DNA of 15,460 nt, taken from Beroe ovata (taxonomy: Eukaryota > Ctenophora > Nuda > Beroida > Beroidae). The notes under the pieces are model-generated. The model was given only the letters and a program-made list of their open reading frames with translations. It was not told the DNA's origin and made no database searches. Below, one piece after another: positions 9,001 through 15,460 of this stretch. Position 1 is the first letter of the stretch. Every line of letters begins with the position of its first letter. The position numbers and the translations under genes are program-made. The DNA lies in assembly GCA_946803715.1 (NCBI GenBank), contig CAMPET010000146.1:44027-59486 (forward strand), read 5' to 3'.

Positions 9001-9478
9001 CAAATCGACACCTTGAAGCTTAGCAAGACAAATGGAGTGCTTTTACGCTGCGAATTACCCCCCCCTCTCTGTTGTACATTGACGCTCACCAAGAACAGCA
9101 AGCTGAAGGAAGATGATATCGGTAACCGACTGTTTTCTCCTCAGTTTCAGGAAGACATACGCCAGGAACCCGTTACCAAATATCCCAAACGTACAGTAAA
9201 CAATGCCTGGGATGAACGGAATTATTCGGAATCGAAGTGGCGTACTGGGGTCACTTGCTCTTGGGTCACTTGCTCTCCGAGGTGACTTTCCAAATGAAAC
9301 CGCCTCATTCCTCAATTTCAAGATTTATTAAAGAAATGCAGTTTCATTCAGCATCAATCTTATTGTATTGGTGTTGGTTAATGGTTATGGCATGAGGTGT
9401 AAAGCTTGATAAAATAAAGCTGTGCTCACCTATGGAACCCCAGATTATGTCAATATTTCTCTGAATTCCCGAACTCAT
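5120..9478 (-). CDS. Orphan class A (rhodopsin-like) GPCR, seven coding exons
   Basis: Exons join as 9478-9430, 9257-9090, 8298-8191, 7382-7185, 7057-6971, 6535-6438, 6094-5120, giving about 560 residues. Every intron is GT-AG; phases are 1,1,1,1,1,0. By generic receptor numbering: N1.50 is residue 45 (FGNG), D2.50 is 73 (split by an intron), ECL1 Trp 93, C3.25 105, R3.50 130, W4.50 157, ECL2 Cys 187 (WGYC), P5.50 213, E6.30 465, C6.47 482. C3.25 to R3.50 is exactly 25 residues, as in the family. DRY is G-R-F, CWxP is C-Y-I-E, and NPxxY is N-C-I-L-Q. Position 3.32 is Trp, so an amine ligand is unlikely. The third intracellular loop is very long (about 228 residues). It should sit in the plasma membrane and signal through G proteins; ligand and subfamily are unknown. 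The first exon is the least certain part. Confidence 0.88.
6438..6535 (-). CDS. GPCR exon 6: TM5
   Basis: The acceptor CCCAATTCCCCCTCCAG|TG (phase 1) and donor ATGAAG|GTAACT (phase 0) bound 32 codons: IYILLFTIPVILSCFSII, then FCNLMVALKIAVMK. This is a helix with P5.50 running into a basic ICL3 start. It was too short for a stand-alone open frame and is placed by phase and hydrophobicity. Confidence 0.9.
6839..6894. repeat. 36-bp-spaced AATAGTGGAAA duplication in intron 5
   Basis: AATAGTGGAAATTTTAGGGAG (6839) and AATAGTGGAAACTGTAAGGG (6875) are related phrases 36 bases apart. The AATAGTGG core is the same as at the 3' ends of both genes. Confidence 0.6.
6971..7057 (-). CDS. GPCR exon 5: second extracellular loop
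   Basis: The acceptor AATCATCACCTCAG|TG and donor AAAAT|GTAAGG give phase 1 at both ends; 28 whole codons: KPYQMFVDWGYCDQ, then AIFDAYKHSDTARK. WGYC supplies the cysteine that pairs with C3.25. The exon is too short to be found as an open frame alone; it was located by frame continuity between TM4 and TM5. Confidence 0.87.
7185..7382 (-). CDS. GPCR exon 4: TM3, ICL2, TM4
   Basis: The acceptor CTATCCTCTTCAG|GT and donor GATG|GTAGGC give phase 1 at both ends; 65 whole codons. It encodes TM3 (MMWNMASLTTPLLLSSASFG), then R3.50 in S-F-G-R-F-L-A-V-Y-A-P, ICL2 and TM4 with W4.50 (LIVYCWAHGLLGASISFAG). The D and Y of DRY are replaced by G and F. Confidence 0.92.
7391..7417. repeat. 9-bp tandem repeat beside the exon 4 acceptor
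   Basis: GATAGCT-GATATAGCT-GATATAGCT. On the receptor strand it reads repeated AGCTATATC with several extra CAG trinucleotides just upstream of the acceptor used at 7383. Confidence 0.8.
7437..7469. repeat. 17-bp direct repeat in intron 3
   Basis: CGCCAGCCATTTCGAC occurs at 7437 and again at 7454. Confidence 0.85.
7571..7668. repeat. 31-bp tandem repeat, three units, intron 3
   Basis: GGGATTCTACCCG starts at 7576, 7607 and 7638, a constant 31-base spacing. Linkers are variants of TAAAGACTATACTATAGT. Each unit centres on a small dyad (GGG-ATTCTA-CCC). Confidence 0.92.
8069..8182. repeat. 42-bp duplication of a CACAGA-rich microsatellite, intron 3
   Basis: ACACAGACACAGACAGACAC begins at 8071 and again at 8113, each followed by ACAGAGAAAGA. 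The rest is AC-rich up to the exon 3 donor. The long Cys/Leu/Ser frame on the minus strand across it is repeat-derived. Confidence 0.88.
8191..8298 (-). CDS. GPCR exon 3: rest of TM2, ECL1, start of TM3
   Basis: The acceptor TAATCGTTTCAG|AT and donor GCCG|GTGAGG give phase 1 at both ends. It encodes [D]CLSGLAGLFGSVFLV, completing TM2 after D2.50, then ECL1 NGRKWF with the conserved Trp, and ADIICYPA with C3.25, the extracellular disulfide cysteine. Confidence 0.9.
9090..9257 (-). CDS. GPCR exon 2: N-terminus, TM1, ICL1, start of TM2
   Basis: Encodes TM1 (IIPFIPGIVYCTFGIFGNGF, then LAYVFL) with the class A G-N1.50, a basic ICL1 (KLRRKQS) and the first part of TM2 (DIIFLQLAVL). It ends CTTG|GTGAGC in phase 1. 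The intron splits the codon for D2.50 (G|AT). The acceptor is ambiguous because it lies in a 15-bp duplication: AG|CA at 9257 or AG|CA at 9272 both keep frame, the second adding five residues. Confidence 0.85.
9248..9276. repeat. 15-bp tandem duplication over the exon 2 acceptor
   Basis: GGGTCACTTGCTCTT (9248-9262) is followed by GGGTCACTTGCTCT (9263-9276). On the receptor strand it duplicates the AGAG|CAAGTGACCC acceptor-like sequence, giving two in-frame acceptors fifteen bases apart. Confidence 0.85.
9430..9478 (-). CDS. GPCR exon 1 (start codon), predicted
   Basis: ATG at 9478-9476 with A at -3 and an in-frame TGA four codons upstream. It encodes MSSGIQRNIDIIWGSI and ends in phase 1 at ATAG|GTGAGC, an excellent donor. 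The phase matches the next exon. The next exon has no in-frame ATG (a stop lies at 9325-9327), so a start further upstream is required and this is the nearest suitable one. There is no signal peptide, which is normal for class A receptors. Other 5' exons remain possible. Confidence 0.5.
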
Positions 9479-10278
9479 TTGTGATCCTCAATCCTCTTTC
9501 TCTCGGGATGATCAGTACTGCAGAGCTATAGCTGATGAAAGATAAAGTTGTTACGCTATGGTATGATAGGTATTCTAGAGTATTCTATTCAAAGCAAAGA
9601 AATCCACGATTGTGAATAGCCCGGAGTTTGTCGAACGGTTTGATTTTGAGATGATGATCGAGGGAGGCAGTGTGAAAATAACCAGGCTGTCATAGAATCG
9701 CAATCTTGCGAAACTACTTTAGAGACTAATGGATTGGTAAAGATAATGCATTTAACGGCGTTATTTCTCTTGTCTTGAGAACTATTCGCCAATATCAATA
9801 TCAATGAATCGCGCAATATGAATATATAATATCAGCATATACTTTCAAAATAGTTAAACTATCTAACTGAGGTAAATAAGGAGCATTTCAGCTAACTTGA
9901 ATGGTGGTAATAAAATCTCCCGATATTTCGCGTAGGTAATTAAGGTTACTTAATTATTTCTGTAATCAATACATATTGAACGAAGTTAAACTTGGGTCAT
10001 CTATGTCTGCTGGGGGTTGGAACCCTGCAACCAGTTTAGATGCACTTCCTCACTTTACATGGTTTTATATCTGGTCGAAAAGATTGGCAAATAAAAGATG
10101 GTCGGTCGGGGTCGGTAGCTTTCAAATCATATAGAGTGAAAACTCGAGAGGCCATTTTTTCCGACTTACGAATTGCGTTGCGATTTGATCACATATTTCA
10201 GACTAAATCGATCGCAGAATGATACGGCCCAACAATCCATTGGATTATAATGTTAGTTCTTGAGAACACGTACGTAAA

Positions 10279-10332
10279 GGTAAACATGGTGTAAAATGGT
10301 AAACATGGTGTAACATGGTAAACATGATTGAT
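10279..10332. repeat. 19-bp tandem repeat, about three units
   Basis: GGTAAACATGGTGTAAAAT at 10279, GGTAAACATGGTGTAACAT at 10298 and GGTAAACATGATTGAT at 10317. Confidence 0.9.
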
Positions 10333-10449
10333 TAAGAGTCAACACAATTTTGATAAGTTTAAAAGTTATCAACACTACTTAGTACTTTTTATAATCAAAT
10401 TTGAGCCTAACGATGTCGTTGAACGACGAAATTGATCGCAATTAAAAAG

Positions 10450-10498
10450 ACGCATTTTCATTTGTTAACAGAGTCAAAAGAGAATTAACCAACTGTCT
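10450..10498. repeat. Dispersed 49-bp repeat, copy A
   Basis: It opens ACGCATTTTCATTTGTTAAC and continues AGAGTCAAAAGAGAATTAAC. It matches 14846-14894 with about three differences, in the same orientation, 4.4 kb away. Confidence 0.9.
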
Positions 10499-11147
10499 AT
10501 CATTGTGTAGGAAGATCTGCAGAGATGAATTTGGCCGAAAAATGGCTTGGTTGATTAAAGTGACAATGCCCCATAAGATAGCAAACAGATTTTGCTGCAT
10601 ACAACTGAATGTAAGAAGGAGTGACAAATTATCGTGAGATATGCGAAACTTATGCCATCTCATAGTCTATAATGTTATGTCCGAAAAGTTTCACGACGTC
10701 GGGAGTGAGCAAATGTGCTATAAAAAGTGAAATTGTTGACTGAAATTGTTACGATACAAAATGGTATAATCATGTAACTTTAACGGCATAATGATATAAC
10801 ATATTGTTTTTAGAGGGGTACTGTCGCGATAGCTGTTTTTGTATTTAGAACACTGTAGTACGCCTCCCGATGCGTGCCTGGGGTTAGCGGGAATCATGAT
10901 TTGGTCAATTCGGAATGATAGACAATGCCTGGGGTTTAATGGCGCTAAATATGCTGAATGATCCCACTGATAATTAAGCTTCTACGAATTTAACTCACAT
11001 AACGTGTCTGCAGTGTCTATAATATAAGACAATTATCAAGCGCTGATGCGTGGCACTACATGTGCAATGAGTTGAAGCATGCATGGAATTGGAGTTATTC
11101 TGATGAATTTATCAACAGCATTTATCCAGAGTTAGGTCGTTCAGGTA

Positions 11148-11185
11148 CACGTGACATGTACACGTGGTATGTACACGTGGTATCT
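11148..11185. promoter_or_regulatory. Three CACGTG E-boxes in a 13-bp tandem repeat
   Basis: CACGTG occurs at 11148-11153, 11161-11166 and 11174-11179, exactly 13 bases apart, in units like GTACACGTGGTAT. CACGTG is the canonical bHLH-binding E-box. Whether these are functional sites or a simple repeat is not known. Confidence 0.4.
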
Positions 11186-11457
11186 ACATCGGTATGGAGA
11201 TTGAAAGTCAAGACGCATAAAAATCTTACTGGTTTACTGGTTGAAAAAATGTAAGCTTTGACTGAGTAGAGAAATCGTGGGTTACAGCATAATCGCGTGT
11301 TTCAGGGTTTTTAGATTATCAATCTTTCTCAAGATTCTATGGTATGATTCTGCTAAATCTCGTGTGTGTGTTTTATACTGAGAAGTCAAAGACTTCATGA
11401 TCGTCAAGGGTTTGGCGCCTGAGGATCAAGTAGATTAAGTTTATGCTAAAATTACCC

Positions 11458-11552
11458 TCAAATAGCTGCCTCATACACCGAACTCTGGTATCGTGTTTCA
11501 AAGCACCGAGAGAAAAAGGACATTCTTTCTATGCGATAAATTACAAAAGGAG
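11458..11552 (-). CDS. Possible terminal exon of a small secreted protein (speculative)
   Basis: After TTAATGTCTCAG there are two bases, then 30 sense codons and TGA (11460-11458): PFVIYRIERMSFFSRCFETR, then YQSSVYEAAI. The frame fits the phase-1 donor at 11916. An open frame this short has a fair chance of arising at random and no family is recognised, so this is only a candidate partner for the exon at 11916-12048. Confidence 0.12.
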
Positions 11553-11915
11553 CTGAGACATTAATTTGAAGTACATCCGATAAGTATTTGAATAGGGCAA
11601 TGGTATCTATTTATCCTACGATGCAGTGAATATTGGATGGTGACCGATACTCGATAGTCAACGCATTATTTGGTTGTATCGAGAAACATATGAGGAACAT
11701 CAAGGCATATAGCTGAGAAATCGATCATTCCCGTAGCTTCTGCACTGCAAGCTTTCTTGAAATGGAAACATATGAGCGAACGAAATAATATAAACTGCAA
11801 AACGAAGTAATAGATTGTGCATGTGCATGCATACACTAATCCGCTGAATTACTGCCGGCCATTACTGTAATATCTATGTGAACTGTGAAGTGGACATGAA
11901 ATATTCTCGACTTAC

Positions 11916-12048
11916 ACATGAAGCTGAACGCACAACTGGAAACGCTACCTCCGGCGAGGTGTGCACTAGCATTTGCAGCCACGAATAATATGCACCAAAA
12001 TATTGTGCATATTCCGCATATCACAATGAGGATGAAGTATGCATGCAT
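11916..12048 (-). CDS. Possible first coding exon with signal peptide
   Basis: ATG at 12048-12046 (A at -3) opens 44 codons and ends ATGT|GTAAGT, a perfect donor, in phase 1. The peptide starts MHAYFILIVICGICTIFWCI, then LFVAANASA, and looks like a signal peptide with cleavage after A-S-A at about 29, followed by HLAGGSVSSCAFSFM. A phase-1 intron shortly after a signal peptide is a common layout of secreted-protein genes. Hydrophobicity, start, cleavage site and donor agree, but there is no homology and the downstream exons are not established; a chance frame is quite possible. Confidence 0.3.
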
Positions 12049-12837
12049 ATTACATATACCTCACTTGATGCAGGTAGGTGCTAAGTGAAGGAATAGAGAC
12101 ATATATCACGATGCATGGCTACAGCTGTCGTGACAAATGATAGTGTTTGAGACTTGTCGATACTCAATATCATAAATAGTGTTATCATAGTGCCATTGTA
12201 ATGTTTCCTTTTCTACCACTGTTTCAATTGTCTGAGTTCGCAACCAGAGGAATACCAGAAATTTCCTTCAAATTCTAAGTACCAGTGCATAGATAGGGAA
12301 AGATAGACCTAGGACATCTGCAATTTGCAGTCAAATTCTCGGTTTTACGATACGTTTCTGAATGATGTAGCTAAGTCCTCATAGTTATATGAAGGTGGAT
12401 TAACGGAGCATTTTGAAAGTAAGACAATCAACTCTGAAAAATATATTTCATGTTCGCATATATTATGCATCAACTCTGTTTTTTTCACCAAAAGGAGTAT
12501 AATGCCGTGATCTTGAACAAAAGAAATGTGTCATTCATAGACCCCTCAGCATATAGTGCGCGCTCATGAAATATACCGGCGAAAGAGGAGAAAAGTTGTT
12601 TGACATCCACGATCTCATATATTGGAATCAAAATCGTAAGAATATAGTAAGGAAATGGCTTCATTTCACACCTCACTTGGAGGCAGTCAGCAGTGTAGGA
12701 CTGTGGCACGAACCTTGCTAATCGGTCATACGCGCGTACAGCTTTATAAGCGTTGTAATTCCTCTGATCAGTATACCATCTGTGGAATTAGGATAAACAA
12801 AAAGATCATTGGACACATGCTTGTCACAGTGATCAGA
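12049..12837. other. No recognisable gene
   Basis: The frame at 12485-12709 (-) shows no domain. No RNA gene, repeat array or transposon end is apparent. Confidence 0.5.
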
Positions 12838-12948
12838 CAAACACAAACACACACACANAACACACACACACACACACACACACAAATACGCATAAGACTA
12901 CTACACACACGCACACACACACACACACATGCACACACACAGTACACA
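12838..12948. repeat. (CA)n microsatellite with an unresolved base
   Basis: Compound CA repeat with CG and TG interruptions and an N at 12858, indicating an assembly uncertainty. The true length may differ. The frame crossing it is an artefact. Confidence 0.95.
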
Positions 12949-14164
12949 CATTTTGTAACAGTTCAACCAAACAGAATGGACTCAGGGAGTGTGTTGGTGT
13001 TCCGGGCGTCTATCTAATTCATGCTAATGGATTTCATCAAGCCGTGACATAGGTAGTGCTATTGGTAAGTGGTCACACTCAGCAAAGCGTGATCTGGTTA
13101 ATCGCGGACTCGCTAATACAAGGATTTGATTAAGTCATTGGTTAAATCTCTTATAAGCACTACAGCAGCTGCTAGTCATGGAATCATCAATATTTTCTCC
13201 GTGTTTCAGCAAGAAAAAATCACAGGATGCCCCTTCTCGATAGATTCAAATGTGAGCGACTATAACAATTCTATTCTGCTAAGCGACTCTTTCAATACTG
13301 CTTGCAAGATTGCCGGCATCGTTCCGAGTTGAAAGCCTGGTCAAAGAAAGGCTTAACACGCCTGCGACAACCAAAACCTATTTCAAGTTCGGGCATTAAC
13401 TGATAGCGCATCGTCATATTCCATACACCCAACTCAGATCATTGTCATTCCACTGAAACCTCAGATGATGCTCAGATGATAGACTGATATCGGCGGTGTG
13501 GTACACAATGTGCTAAACAACACATGGTCAGTGGGGGATGGTAACGCTCCCTCAGTGCATGATTTACTCCTGCCCCTACAATACTATGCAATTTCTATCA
13601 GGTGATGTCTCGAGACCGAAATGATACTGCAATCACTCCAGACATTGACACGAATTCAGCATTATTATAGGTTTTTAGGATCTTTCATATAAATCGTGAA
13701 TAGAAACCTATAAAAGGAGATAGTAGGTACATTTCACTGCACTAGAACGATCTACCATATCCATCTACATATTATTCCAGGATGGAAAAGTCCTAAAACA
13801 GAGGCGAGAGCAAATACCATGGATATAATAATATCGTAGTAAATCAAAACATCGAGAATCATGGACCTTTACGTGTTGAGTCACACTCTGCATCATAGGA
13901 ATATGGGACCCCATATAGCGAAAAAATCAATTTGATACTGCCCATTTTTGCGCTGCAGCGTTACTCGATAGTCAGTAGTCGATATATTGAAGACAAAGGA
14001 AGCATTGTTCTAGAAGATCTCGCCCCAAACGTTAACACTAGGAGAAACACGCACCACACAAGCAATCACTTCCAAACAAGGTCGCCGCAGGACGATCATG
14101 TTAGGAATCTATACACATTACACATGAAATCTGTTGTGGTGCACTTGCCACTTAACTATTTGAT
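12949..14164. other. No recognisable gene
   Basis: The frames at 13126-13332 and 13932-14189 (+) lack recognisable motifs and good splice sites. A 12-bp tandem duplication (CTCAGATGATG/CTCAGATGATAG) lies at about 13462-13480. No transposase or reverse-transcriptase motif is seen. Confidence 0.5.
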
Positions 14165-14178
14165 CACGTGTACACGTG
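14165..14178. promoter_or_regulatory. Paired CACGTG E-boxes
   Basis: CACGTGTACACGTG contains two canonical E-boxes eight bases apart. It resembles the 11148-11179 cluster in having a TACACGTG core. Confidence 0.35.
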
Positions 14179-14370
14179 TGCACGACTGAGGTGTACTTTA
14201 CAATTTGATCACGGCAGGGGGTAATGGATATGGAAGAAGGGACAATACTTGACCCCAGAATCGCTGCAGGAGATGGATAATATGAGAAAATATTGGGCAG
14301 TCCCCAGCAACTGATAGTGGACATGTCCATTGTCCACTGCGAGAAAATGGTTTATGAGAATATAATAGGG

Positions 14371-14385
14371 ACGTGCGCGCGCGCG
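14371..14385. repeat. CG-alternating run (possible Z-DNA)
   Basis: ACGTGCGCGCGCGCG, the longest alternating tract of its kind in the window, in otherwise AT-rich sequence. Confidence 0.6.
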
Positions 14386-14825
14386 GCTCAATATGAAACT
14401 TCCTATGATACATTAATTATCCGGTGATTTTCGTAATATCATACGCAGCTTCGTTCATATCAAGAAAAGAAAGTATAACAACTGTTTCAATTAATTTGGA
14501 CCGTGTGTGAGAGGGTAGGAATAAGAGCAGCTTACTTGTTAATACCATGATTTCATTAATCTCTTGTGCGCTAACTTTTATTACACCGTGATATACTTTA
14601 CCAACGCGTTTACTTGATTATAATATGTTGTCGATACACGCTCAACTCATAGCAACATCTCGATATAACAAAGAGGGTCAACATATCATAATCTATAACA
14701 GCATGCATTAAAAGTTGGGTTCATTTTGTAGATAGATAGTCAAGATTGAGGTTACATAGTTCATGGATTGGACGATCCTGACGATTGAATAAGAATCGCG
14801 TGAGTTACGGTGAGAGAAAGCTTTC
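14386..14825. other. No recognisable gene
   Basis: AT-rich sequence with no open frame of interest, no RNA gene and no array apparent. Confidence 0.5.
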
Positions 14826-14894
14826 GACTCTGTTAACAAAGAAAAACGCATTTTCATCGGTTAACAGAGTCAAAAGAGAATTAACCAACTATCT
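14826..14894. repeat. Dispersed 49-bp repeat, copy B, with a 12-bp inverted repeat
   Basis: 14846-14894 is nearly identical to 10450-10498. In this copy, GACTCTGTTAAC (14826-14837) is the exact reverse complement of GTTAACAGAGTC (14860-14871), forming a stem with a 22-base loop. Copy A keeps the right arm but not the left, so copy B may preserve more of a transposon end. Confidence 0.88.
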
Positions 14895-15396
14895 CTCATA
14901 GATAGTAAAGAGTGATAGTCAAGGCACTTGAAGAGTCAATCTGTCACGCCCATAATCGTGCGAGCACGTTTTGTCCACCATGTTGACCATTGACCATTAT
15001 CTACGTCACGGGAGATGTCGAAAGTTTGTTTGCAACTTTATGGGCTTAAAGAAGCGCGTATAATAAGAAGATCCAAAATGAACATTCCAGCAACCGAAAA
15101 GAGAGACGAGTACTCTTGACAAGAACTCACGATCACTCTCAGACACAATATGTAAAGAGACAAAGCATTGCTATAGAGCGTGTAAATGTGTACATCCCGT
15201 TAAATCAGAATCCCTTGCTACACTGCGGTCAAGTCGAGGTATATAATAAGAGCTAAGGAATTTGATGGTGAACTGTAATCTAATCAGCGGGTTCAGGATA
15301 CACACGCGCTCGCGACACATTCTCTCTCTAATACGATGTGGGGAGATATAATAGGGGAGATATTATCAGAGTCATCATACGATCATGAGAGATACC
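14895..15396. other. No recognisable gene
   Basis: A 14-bp near-duplication (GGGGAGATATAATA/GGGGAGATATTATC) lies at 15340-15367. There is no coding frame or other structure. Confidence 0.5.
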
Positions 15397-15460
15397 GACA
15401 CAGACACACTGACACACTGACACACTGACACACACACTGACACACACAGACACACACACA
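15397..15460. repeat. GACACACT tandem microsatellite at the window edge
   Basis: GACACACT units followed by CA-rich variants, continuing to the last base and probably beyond. Confidence 0.93.

Larger units (their letters stand above)
9479..11147. other. No recognisable gene; AT-rich, with small repeats
   Basis: Frames at 9589-9816 (-), 10040-10222 (+) and 10442-10663 (-) show no domain or signal. The receptor's promoter and any 5' untranslated exons should lie in the left part of this stretch, but I cannot place them. TGCCTGGGGTT occurs twice (about 10875 and 10926). Confidence 0.5.

Noticed and set aside
9589-9816. Minus-strand frame as an extra 5' receptor exon
   Set aside because: It starts at a non-ATG codon, has no suitable donor in phase, and its sequence shows no feature of a receptor N-terminus.
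10005-10040. GGGGGTTGGAACCCTGCAACC as a tRNA T-arm
   Set aside because: Lacks the GGTTCGA core and no acceptor, D or anticodon arm can be placed around it.

Overview
This is draft genomic DNA (one N at 12858) from an animal, most likely a marine invertebrate. The evidence is an intron-split class A G-protein-coupled receptor (GPCR) gene with GT-AG introns of about 130 to 800 bases, a secreted cysteine-rich protein with an animal-type signal peptide, many CA/TG microsatellites and minisatellites, and a small non-autonomous DNA transposon. The phylum cannot be fixed from the sequence alone. Nothing looks prokaryotic or viral.

Layout. 1-360: the end of a 111-bp tandem repeat that runs off the left edge. 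361-3270: no recognisable gene, but a perfect 29-bp palindrome (571-599), a long imperfect hairpin (1796-1932), a CA microsatellite and a complete 111-bp transposon-like element with 20-bp inverted ends and 9-bp target duplications (2501-2629). 3278-4036 (+): a 252-residue predicted secreted protein with twelve cysteines outside the signal peptide, apparently whole in one exon. 4037-5119: convergent 3' region with a TG repeat and short repeats shared by both gene ends. 5120-9478 (-): a seven-exon class A GPCR that can be spliced by eye into a protein of about 560 residues. Its seven helices, ECL1 Trp, TM3-ECL2 cysteine pair, N1.50, D2.50, R3.50, W4.50, P5.50 and E6.30 are present, but DRY, CWxP and NPxxY are all altered. 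9479-15460: mostly AT-rich, without a recognisable gene. It holds a possible first exon of a small secreted protein on the minus strand (11916-12048), a dispersed 49-bp repeat (two copies), clustered CACGTG sites and microsatellites.

The two well-supported genes are convergent and share no evident pathway. The receptor's first five introns are all phase 1 and the last is phase 0; this continuity of reading frame is the strongest evidence for the gene model. The strongest candidates for something undescribed are the divergent orphan receptor, the 12-cysteine secreted protein and the small transposon.
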